A stretch of 38,903 nucleotides of DNA from Streptomyces mexicanus (GTDB lineage Bacteria > Actinomycetota > Actinomycetes > Streptomycetales > Streptomycetaceae): positions 4,506,553 to 4,545,455 of the forward strand of contig NZ_LR732544.1 in NCBI RefSeq assembly GCF_902506575.1, written 5' to 3'. The position numbers were made by a program, and so were the translations under genes. The notes below the pieces were generated by a model. That model was not told the origin of the DNA. It ran no database searches and worked only from the letters and a program-made list of their open reading frames with translations. How positions within the stretch are numbered: the stretch's first letter is position 1; each line of letters opens with the position of its first letter. This document shows positions 15,707-22,384 of this stretch, piece after piece.

Positions 15707-17025
15707 GGTGTACCGGCTGGTCCTCCGAGCGTGAAGGTCAGACGCGACACGTCCGGCCCGGCTGTTCGTGCCGGACCACCACCGGAGCGGCCCTTGGTGA
15801 CGGTGACGCGGACCCCGCTTTCGAGGAGGAGCCGACGGGAGACGGGTGCCTGGGTCGCCGTGGTTTCTCGATAGCGGTCGACCGCGTACGTCTCGAGCCA
15901 GTCGGAGCGCATCGCGGCGGGTGCGGGACATACGTCACCGCGAGCCGTCGCGCGGCACACATAGTCGCCGTACGGCCGACCCTTGCGCACGGCGAAGTAC
16001 ATGCGCCCCTCGCAACCTGAACAGTGTGCGATGCCGGTGAGCAGCGCGGTTGTCCGATTCCTCGGTCCTCGCGTGCCATTGGAGCGGGTTGCCAGCGTGT
16101 TCTGCAGGACCTGGAACTCCTCGTTGGACAGCAGCGGCTGACCGATGAGCACCGGGGTACCGAATGCGTCATGAACGGTCTGTCCACCATGCGTCCGATG
16201 CCCCATCAGTGACGGGCTCCGCAGCACCTTGGACAAGGTGCCCGAGGTCCACCGGAATCGCTCGAAGTCACGCCCGTGGCGCCGACCGCCCGTCGGGCGT
16301 CCCTGGAGCTGCGCTCGCCGGTCACGGGGCACTGGCACCTCGGAGGCGTTCAGTTCTCGCGCGATGGCGACCAGAGACTTCCCTGCATGTACGTCCGCCA
16401 CGATCGCCCGGACGAGGTCTGCGGTCTCGGGATCAGGAGCCAGGCACCAGCCGCTCCCCGAAGGATGAGGAGCCTTTTGATAGCCGAACGGGATCAGTCC
16501 GCCTCCGTAGCGACCGGCAGCTCGCAGAGCCTCGTGACTGCTGCTGAGTCGGGTGGAGATGGTACGGGCCTCCTGCTCGACGTCGTGAGCGAAGTCCATG
16601 CACTGCTGAATCGTCGAGGCAGTCGCCTCCGGTGTGACGACGAGGGGACGCCCGGTTTCGAGCATGCCGAAGACGAGTGTCCGCGTGTGTTCTCGCCCCC
16701 AGGCGATCAGTTCGGCCATATGTGTCACGGACCGCACGGCGCGGTCGACGTGTGACCAGACGATGGCTTCGTACGCCTGAGGACGCTCCAGCCAGGTCGA
16801 CAGTGAAGGCCTTTCGAACGGAGAGATCCGGCGGGCGGAGACGCCGAGATCCGCTGCCTCGCCGACCAGGGCGAAGCCGAGCCTCTCGGCGCACAGTCGG
16901 ATGGCGGAACGCTGTCGGCTCGGTGAGGTGGTCACATTGGTGAGGCAACTGAGGCGTAGGGCGGCAAGAGCTCTCGGACCCCCGAGGGCGGGTGGGTCAA
17001 GCGGTCGGGGACTACCCTGGAACAC
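15673..17025 (-). CDS. Large serine recombinase (site-specific integrase type)
   Basis: A phage/ICE-type serine integrase of 450 residues from GTG 17025, which has AAGGA nine bases upstream; an in-frame extension to 17118 looks non-conserved. The N-terminal resolvase domain begins ALAALRLS with the nucleophile at about Ser26 and continues through VSARRISPFERPSL and VWSHVDRAVRSVTHMAELI. The Recombinase domain has RYGGGLIPFGYQKAP and RWTSGTLSKVLRSPSLMGHR. The zinc ribbon has C335, C338, C357 and C366. The C terminus (PHVSKTTVTGA) is read from the complement of xth, so it was probably created by integration or rearrangement. Base composition is less biased than in its neighbours, consistent with transfer. 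No excisionase or cargo is visible. Confidence 0.87.
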   Translation of the reverse strand: MFQGSPRPLDPPALGGPRALAALRLSCLTNVTTSPSRQRSAIRLCAERLGFALVGEAADLGVSARRISPFERPSLSTWLERPQAYEAIVWSHVDRAVRSVTHMAELIAWGREHTRTLVFGMLETGRPLVVTPEATASTIQQCMDFAHDVEQEARTISTRLSSSHEALRAAGRYGGGLIPFGYQKAPHPSGSGWCLAPDPETADLVRAIVADVHAGKSLVAIARELNASEVPVPRDRRAQLQGRPTGGRRHGRDFERFRWTSGTLSKVLRSPSLMGHRTHGGQTVHDAFGTPVLIGQPLLSNEEFQVLQNTLATRSNGTRGPRNRTTALLTGIAHCSGCEGRMYFAVRKGRPYGDYVCRATARGDVCPAPAAMRSDWLETYAVDRYRETTATQAPVSRRLLLESGVRVTVTKGRSGGGPARTAGPDVSRLTFTLGGPAGTPHVSKTTVTGA

Positions 17026-17200
17026 GTCGACGCTTCCTTGGAAGTGTCGGCCATACCCCGGGGCTGGTCGCACAGCCGCCGGGGCCTTTTCGATCTCACT
17101 CTCGGAGTGCAGACCCAATTTCGTCCGCTACTGCCAGAGAAGTGCCTCGATGGAGTGAATTGACAGGGAATACCTGGTGGTGGAGCAGATCAGGCGTTAA

Positions 17201-17671
17201 GGCCGTGTCCTATGTGGCGGGTGGCTCGTTGGACTGATCTTGGGGTGAGGTATATGGAGTTGGACTGTTCCGGACGGCTTGTGGGAGATCGCGAAGCCGC
17301 TGATCCCTCCGTCGAAGGTGCGGCCGCAGGGCGGCGGAACGCAGGACACGCCCGATGAGACGCTGTTCGCGGCGACCATCGACGTGCTAGCCAGCGGTTG
17401 TGCCTGGCGGGCTCTGCCGCCGTGTTTCGGGATATCTCGGTTACGCGACACACGCATCGGCGTGAGCATCGCCCGCAAAGGCATCGAGTCCGGCGAACGC
17501 CTGGGCTGCCGTCGTCGGGTGATCGAGCGGACGATGTCCTGGCAGTCCGGCTACCGCAGGCTCAGCTGCCACTACGAGCGCGATCCCCGCGACTACCTCG
17601 CCTTTCTCGGCCTCGCCGCAGCTATCCGCTACTGCAACCGACTCGTCCGCCTCACCGCATAGGACACGGCC
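17201..17671. mobile_element. Internally deleted IS5-family element
   Basis: Terminal inverted repeats GGCCGTGTCCTATG (17201-17214) and CATAGGACACGGCC (17658-17671) bound a 471-bp element. TAA occurs on both sides (17198-17200 and 17672-17674), consistent with a 3-bp target duplication. The interior encodes only the two ends of a transposase. It could be moved only by an intact relative elsewhere in the genome. Confidence 0.82.
17261..17662 (+). pseudogene. IS5-type transposase, internal deletion
   Basis: The frame reads TVPDGLWEIAKPLIPPSKV and later ASGCAWRALPPCFGIS, the N terminus of an IS5-family transposase. It then switches at about 17440 to RIGVSIARKGIESGERLG, VIERTMSWQSGYRRL and DYLAFLGLAAAIRYCNRLV, the C terminus. 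The central part, including the two catalytic Asp residues of the DDE triad, is missing; only the terminal Glu (in VIERT) remains. The join is in frame, but the product cannot be catalytic. A plausible original ATG at 17254 is out of frame by one base. Confidence 0.85.
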
Positions 17672-18336
17672 TAAGGCCGCTTGTTCAGGCGGCGGTCCAG
17701 TGCCATCGACAGTTCCGCCTCCACCACGCTCTTGGCCAGGGGGCGCAGGCGGTGCAGGTCGTCCTCGGGGGCGTGGCGGGTGACGAGGTCGGTGAACAAC
17801 TCGGCCAGGGCCTCGGCGTGTTCGCGGACGCGGCGGCCGGCAGCGAGGACCTCGGCCAGCGGGATGCCCTCGCGGACCAGGGCGGCGGAGACCTCCAGCA
17901 GGCGGCGGCTGATGTGGACGATCTCGTCGCCGTCGGTGCCGACGTAGCCGAGGTCCATGGCGGCGGCCAGGTTCTCGGCGGTGACCTCGCCGGCGAAGCG
18001 GTCGGCGAGTTCCTCGGGGGTCAGCCGGACGGGGACCTCCTCGGTGGGGGCGCCCAGGCCCAGCAGGTCGGCGACGTCGCGGCCGTGGTCGAAGGCCTCG
18101 GCGAGTTCGGCGATGCCGTTGAGGGTGTGGCCGCGCTCCAGCAGGGCGGTGATGGTGCGCAGGCGGGCCAGGTGGTGGTCGTCGTACCAGGCGATGCGGC
18201 CCTCGCGGCGGGGTGGCGGGATCAGCTTGCGCTCGCGGTAGAAGCGCAGGGTCCGCACGGTGATCCCGGCGAGCCGGGCCAGTTCCTCCATGCGGTACTC
18301 GCGCGGGCCCTGTCGGTGTTCTGCGTCCTCTGCCAC
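17671..18336 (-). CDS. MerR family transcriptional regulator
   Basis: 221 residues from GTG 18336. The MerR winged-helix domain is clear: YRMEELARLAGITVRTLRFYRERKLIPPP, then RIAWYDDHHLARLRTITALLERGHTLNGIAEL. The roughly 130-residue C-terminal effector domain has no cysteine pattern for metals and is not recognisable to me. It is divergent from the monooxygenase operon and probably controls it. The stop codon (TAG, 17673-17671) uses the outermost base of the IS5 remnant, so the last one or two codons may have been altered by that insertion. Confidence 0.87.
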   Translation of the reverse strand: MAEDAEHRQGPREYRMEELARLAGITVRTLRFYRERKLIPPPRREGRIAWYDDHHLARLRTITALLERGHTLNGIAELAEAFDHGRDVADLLGLGAPTEEVPVRLTPEELADRFAGEVTAENLAAAMDLGYVGTDGDEIVHISRRLLEVSAALVREGIPLAEVLAAGRRVREHAEALAELFTDLVTRHAPEDDLHRLRPLAKSVVEAELSMALDRRLNKRP

Positions 18337-18420
18337 GTTGGAAGCCTATGGCGTACCGCCGGTAACTTCCTTCTCCCGCCCCCTACCGCTCGGTACGGAG
18401 CTGCTCTACAGTCCCATTGC

Positions 18421-18436
18421 GCCAGTGTTCACTGGC
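18421..18436. promoter_or_regulatory. Palindrome, possible operator of the monooxygenase operon
   Basis: GCCAGTG-TT-CACTGGC is a perfect 7-bp inverted repeat about 35 bases before the monooxygenase start, in the 133-base space shared with the divergent MerR gene. MerR proteins bind dyads of this kind inside promoters with long spacers. TTGCGC overlaps its left side, but I see no good -10 at 19 bases, so the promoter itself is unclear. Confidence 0.45.
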
Positions 18437-18469
18437 ACGGTTCCTAGGTGATGCGTGGAGGCTTCGCAG

Positions 18470-19993
18470 ATGGCCGAGCACGAGCATGTACGCGTGGCGG
18501 TGATCGGTTCCGGGTTCGGCGGGCTGGGGGCCGCCGTGCGGCTGCGCCGTGAGGGGATCACCGACTTCGTCGTCCTGGAACGGGCGAGCAGCGTCGGCGG
18601 CACCTGGCGCGACAACAGCTACCCCGGGTGCGCCTGCGACGTGCCCTCCCACCTGTACTCCTTCTCCTTCGCGCCCAACCCCGACTGGCCGCGCACCTTC
18701 TCCGGGCAGGAGCACATCCGCGCCTACCTGGAACATGTCACCGACGTCTTCCGCCTGCGCCCGCACATCCGCTTCGACTCCGAGGTCAAGAAGATGACCT
18801 GGAACGCGGAGCACCTGCGCTGGGACATCGAGACCACCAGCGGCAACCTCTGCGCCGACGTCGTCGTCTCCGCCACCGGGCCGCTGTCCGACCCCAAGAT
18901 CCCGGACATCACGGGCCTGGACTCCTTCCCCGGCAAGGTCTTCCACTCCGCCCGCTGGGACCACGACTACGACCTGACCGGCAAGCGCGTCGCCGTGGTC
19001 GGCACCGGCGCCTCCGCCATCCAGATCGTGCCCTCCATCCAGCCCCGGGTCGGCCGGCTCACACTCTTCCAGCGCACCCCGCCGTGGGTGATGCCCCGCG
19101 TGGACCGCGCGATCAGCTCCCTGGAGCGCTCCCTGCACCGCGCGCTGCCGCTGACCACCCAGGTGCGCCGCGGACTGCTGTGGGGCATCCGGGAGTTGCA
19201 GGTCCAGGCGTTCACCAAGCACCCCGACGAGCTGGGCTTCGTCGAGCAGCTGGCCAAGCGGAACATGGCCCGCGCCATCAAGGACCCGGCGCTGCGCGCC
19301 AAGCTCACCCCCGACTACCGCATCGGCTGCAAGCGGATCCTGCTGTCCAGCACCTACTATCCGGCGCTCGCGCAGGACAACGTGGACGTGGTGGCCAGCG
19401 GGCTCAGCGAGGTCCGCGGCTCGACCGTGGTCGCCGCCGACGGCACCGAGGCCGAGGTCGACGCGATCGTCTTCGGCACCGGTTTCCACGTCACCGACAT
19501 GCCGATCGCCGAGCGGGTCGTCGGCGCCGACGGCCGCACCCTCGCCGAGACCTGGAAGAACGGCATGGCCGCGCTGCGCGGCGCCAGCGCGGCCGGCTTC
19601 CCGAACTGGATGACGATCATCGGCCCCAACACCGGCCTGGGCAACTCCTCGATGATCCTGATGATCGAGTCCCAGCTGAACTACATGGCCGACTACCTGC
19701 GGCAGTTGAACGTCCTCGGAGGCAAGGTCGCCCTCGACGCCCGGCAGAGCGCGGTGGACGCCTGGAACCACAAGGTGCAGGAGCGCATGAAGCGCACGGT
19801 GTGGAACACCGGCGGCTGCACCAGCTGGTACCTGGACGCCAGTGGCCGCAACACCACCATCTGGCCCGGCACCACCACCGAGTTCCGCCGCGCCACCCGG
19901 CGGGTGGACCTCGCCGAGTACGAGGTCATCCGGGCGCCCCGCCCGACGGCGACGGCCGCCCGGCGGCAGGCGGCGGCGGAGGTGGACGCGTGA
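18470..19993 (+). CDS. Flavin-containing monooxygenase, Baeyer-Villiger type
   Basis: An FAD- and NADPH-dependent monooxygenase of 507 residues. The FAD dinucleotide-binding motif is GSGFGG (13-18). The BVMO/FMO signature FPGKVFHSARW (F153 to W163) fits FxGxxxHxxxW, and the NADPH-binding GTGASA starts at 178. The tail SQLNYMADYLRQL and GGCTSWYLDASGRNTTIWPG is typical of cyclohexanone-monooxygenase-like proteins. It is expected to turn a ketone into an ester or lactone. ATG 18470 is preferred because the preceding GTGGAGG serves as ribosome-binding site. Its stop overlaps the next gene (GTGA), so the three genes 18470-21953 are translationally coupled. Confidence 0.9.
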   Translation: MAEHEHVRVAVIGSGFGGLGAAVRLRREGITDFVVLERASSVGGTWRDNSYPGCACDVPSHLYSFSFAPNPDWPRTFSGQEHIRAYLEHVTDVFRLRPHIRFDSEVKKMTWNAEHLRWDIETTSGNLCADVVVSATGPLSDPKIPDITGLDSFPGKVFHSARWDHDYDLTGKRVAVVGTGASAIQIVPSIQPRVGRLTLFQRTPPWVMPRVDRAISSLERSLHRALPLTTQVRRGLLWGIRELQVQAFTKHPDELGFVEQLAKRNMARAIKDPALRAKLTPDYRIGCKRILLSSTYYPALAQDNVDVVASGLSEVRGSTVVAADGTEAEVDAIVFGTGFHVTDMPIAERVVGADGRTLAETWKNGMAALRGASAAGFPNWMTIIGPNTGLGNSSMILMIESQLNYMADYLRQLNVLGGKVALDARQSAVDAWNHKVQERMKRTVWNTGGCTSWYLDASGRNTTIWPGTTTEFRRATRRVDLAEYEVIRAPRPTATAARRQAAAEVDA

Positions 19994-21063
19994 GCCGGCC
20001 GACCCCCGTCCTCTCCGGCCCGTACGCCCCTCCCGCGCCCAGCCGCGAACTGACCGCCGTCTCCGCCGACGGTGCCCGGCTGCACGTGGAGGTGCACGGC
20101 CCCGCCGGCGCACCCGCCGTCGTCCTCGCCCACGGCTGGACCTGCTCCACCGCCTTCTGGGCCGCGCAGATCCGCGATCTGGCCGCGGACCACCGCGTCA
20201 TCGCCTACGACCAGCGCGGCCACGGACGCAGCCCGGCGAGCCGGGTGTGCAGCACCGACGCGCTCGCCGACGACCTGGAGGCGGTGCTCGCCGCCACCCT
20301 CGCGCCCGGCGAGAAGGCGGTGATCGCGGGTCACTCGATGGGCGGGATGACGGTGATGGCCGCGGCCGGGCGGCCCGGCTTCCAGGAGCACGCGGCGGCC
20401 GTCCTGCTGTGCAGCACCGGCAGTTCGCAGCTGGTGGCCCGCTCCACGGTCGTACCGATCCGGGCCGGTCGGCTGCGCACCTGGCTGACCCGGCGCATCC
20501 TCGGCTCCCGCGCCCCGCTCGGGCCCGTCACGCCGACGGCCTTGCGGATCCTCAAGTACGGGACGATGGGCCCCGGTTCGGCGCGGCACGTGGTCGAGGC
20601 GTGCGCGCGGATCGTGCACGCCTGCCCGCGCCGGGTGCGCCACTCCTGGTCCCGCGTGCTCGACCTGCTCGATCTCGACCACGGCGTACGGCAGTTGGGG
20701 GTGCCGACGGCGGTGGTCGTGGGCACGGCCGACCGGCTGACCCCGCCCGTGCACGCGCGGTTCCTGGCGTCCGCGCTGCCGCGGTGCGTCGGGGTGACCG
20801 AGCTGCCCGGCATCGGCCACATGACGCCGATGGAGGCGCCCGAGCAGGTCACCGGCAGGATCCGGGACCTGGTCGCCGCGTACGGACGGGGCAGTGACGA
20901 CGCGACCGATGCGGCAGACGCATCCCGCGCAGCCGTCGCGACAGGCGCGAGCCGCGCAGCCGTGGAAACCGACGCAGCCGTCGCGACAGGCGTGAACCGC
21001 GCGACCGGCGCGACCGACAGCACGACCGACGAAGACGCCGCACGGATCGGAGAGGGTGCATGA
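19990..21063 (+). CDS. Alpha/beta hydrolase
   Basis: A 357-residue serine hydrolase, probably an esterase. LAHGWTC supplies the oxyanion region, GHSMGG carries the nucleophile Ser116, and the likely acid and histidine are D248 (VVGTADRLTPP) and H277 (GIGHMTPME). The catalytic domain ends at about 300; the remaining 57 residues are an Ala/Thr/Asp-rich degenerate repeat encoded by repeated DNA (20929-20992). The start GTG 19990 overlaps the monooxygenase stop and its stop overlaps the SDR start. Placed between a BVMO and an SDR, it is well suited to cleave the ester made by the BVMO. Confidence 0.87.
   Translation: MSRPTPVLSGPYAPPAPSRELTAVSADGARLHVEVHGPAGAPAVVLAHGWTCSTAFWAAQIRDLAADHRVIAYDQRGHGRSPASRVCSTDALADDLEAVLAATLAPGEKAVIAGHSMGGMTVMAAAGRPGFQEHAAAVLLCSTGSSQLVARSTVVPIRAGRLRTWLTRRILGSRAPLGPVTPTALRILKYGTMGPGSARHVVEACARIVHACPRRVRHSWSRVLDLLDLDHGVRQLGVPTAVVVGTADRLTPPVHARFLASALPRCVGVTELPGIGHMTPMEAPEQVTGRIRDLVAAYGRGSDDATDAADASRAAVATGASRAAVETDAAVATGVNRATGATDSTTDEDAARIGEGA
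20929..20992 (+). repeat. Direct repeat in the hydrolase C-terminal tail
   Basis: GCAGCCGTCGCGACAGGCG occurs exactly at 20929-20947 and 20974-20992, 45 bases (15 codons) apart, with diverged copies around them. It encodes AAVATG units, so the tail probably grew by in-frame duplication. Confidence 0.75.
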
Positions 21064-21953
21064 GCAGGACGAGCCTGGAGGGGCAGGTAGCGGTCGTCAC
21101 GGGGGCCGCGCGGGGCGTCGGGGAGCTGCTGGCGCGCAAGTTGTCCGCGCGCGGCGCGAAGGTGGCGCTGGTCGGCCTGGAGCCGGACGCGCTCAAGCAG
21201 GTCTCCGAGCGGTTGCACGGCGAGAGCGCCCACTGGCACGCCGACGTCACCGACCACGAGACGATGGCCCGCGTCGCGGCCGAGGTCGAGGAGCGGTTCG
21301 GCAAGGTGGACATCGTGGTCGCCAACGCCGGGGTGGCCACCGGCGGCCCGTTCACCGACTCCGATCCGGTCTCCTGGCGGCGGGTGATCGAGGTCAACCT
21401 GATCGGCTCGGCGGTCACCGGCCGGGCGTTCCTGCCCGCGCTCACCCGCAGCCGCGGCTATCTGCTGCAGATCGCCTCCCTGGCCGCGATCACCCCGGCG
21501 CCGATGATGACGGCGTACTGCGCCTCCAAGTCCGGTGTGGAGGCGTACGCGCACAGCCTGCGCGCCGAAGTGGGCTTCCGGGGCGTGCGGGTGGGGGTGG
21601 CGTACCTGTCGTGGACGGACACGGACATGGTGCGCGGCGCCGACCAGGACGAGGTCATGCGGGAGCTGCGGCAGCGGCTGCCGTGGCCGTCGAACAAGAC
21701 CTATCCGCTGGGCCCGGCCGTGGACCGGATCGTGGACGGCATCGAGCGCCGCGCGAGCCATGTGTACGGGCAGTGGTGGCTGCGCGGCATGCAGGGCGTG
21801 CGCGGGTATCTGCCGGGGCTCATCGGGACCGTGGGGCAGCGGGAGATGCGCCGGTTCGCGGACCGTCTGACCGGGATCCGCACGGGCCTGGTGGGGGCCG
21901 GCGGGGCGGCCGACGAGCAGCACCGGACCACCGCTGCTACCGACCGTCACTGA
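21060..21953 (+). CDS. Short-chain dehydrogenase/reductase
   Basis: A classical-type SDR of 297 residues using NAD(P). The cofactor motif TGAARGVG begins near residue 14, NAG lies in VVANAGVA, and the catalytic residues are Ser140 (QIASLAA), Tyr153 and Lys157 (YCASK). A C-terminal extension of about 60 residues (VYGQWWLRGMQGVRGYLPG) is longer than in minimal SDRs and resembles members that handle lipid or aromatic substrates. The start ATG 21060 overlaps the hydrolase stop. It would interconvert an alcohol and the ketone used by the monooxygenase. Confidence 0.88.
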   Translation: MSRTSLEGQVAVVTGAARGVGELLARKLSARGAKVALVGLEPDALKQVSERLHGESAHWHADVTDHETMARVAAEVEERFGKVDIVVANAGVATGGPFTDSDPVSWRRVIEVNLIGSAVTGRAFLPALTRSRGYLLQIASLAAITPAPMMTAYCASKSGVEAYAHSLRAEVGFRGVRVGVAYLSWTDTDMVRGADQDEVMRELRQRLPWPSNKTYPLGPAVDRIVDGIERRASHVYGQWWLRGMQGVRGYLPGLIGTVGQREMRRFADRLTGIRTGLVGAGGAADEQHRTTAATDRH

Positions 21954-22042
21954 TCGACATGCGCAGGGTCACCGCCCGTGTGAATCTGAACGAGGTCGAT
22001 CCCTCACCTACCGGGGGATCCCACCCACACGGGAGTGAAACC

Positions 22043-22228
22043 ATGGGTATGAAGGACAAGTTCCAGGACCAGGGCGAGCAGTACCAGCAGCAGGGCCGGG
22101 AGCGCGCCCAGGAGGGCCGCGAGAAGGCCGGCCAGCGTTCGTCCCAGCAGCGTGAGCGCGGTCGTCAGGACATCGACGAGGTGCAGGACGACATGGACGA
22201 CCGCCTCAACCAGGACTACGACCGGTAG
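22043..22228 (+). CDS. Small highly hydrophilic protein, function unknown
   Basis: A 61-residue protein starting MGMKDKFQDQGEQ. It is built almost entirely from Gln, Arg, Glu, Asp, Gly and Lys and has hardly any hydrophobic residue. It should be disordered or a single charged helix, as in hydrophilin or CsbD-like stress proteins; this is an analogy, not a family assignment. ATG 22043 has GGGAG (22031-22035) as ribosome-binding site. It stands alone after the SDR operon (89 bases) and before a strong terminator. Confidence 0.7.
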   Translation: MGMKDKFQDQGEQYQQQGRERAQEGREKAGQRSSQQRERGRQDIDEVQDDMDDRLNQDYDR

Positions 22229-22265
22229 TCGTTGAGTGATGCTGTGCTCGGCTCCGGCCGGGACG

Positions 22266-22298
22266 CGTGGGGTGCCCTGTGTGCCAGGGCACCCCACG
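22266..22298. terminator. Bidirectional terminator
   Basis: CGTGGGGTGCCCTG (22266-22279) and CAGGGCACCCCACG (22285-22298) form a perfect 14-bp stem with a TGTGC loop, between the convergent small hydrophilic gene and the Tricorn-type protease gene. Confidence 0.88.
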
Positions 22299-22384
22299 TT
22301 CGTGCGTCGGCTTCGGTGGCGCTTTCCGTGGGGCGCGGGGACCAGCTCGGGTTCCCTCAGTCGTGGGGGGCGCCCAGGATGCAC

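Noticed and set aside
17119..17200. Second attachment site (attR) of the recombinase element
   Set aside because: GGTGGT...GATCA near 17176 resembles the xth end (15664-15675), but the match is short and gapped. A comparison genome is needed to define it.
22045..22050. SigB-type -10 (GGGTAT) at the small hydrophilic gene
   Set aside because: It lies inside the coding start (codons 2-3), and no GTTT-like -35 is found at the right distance.
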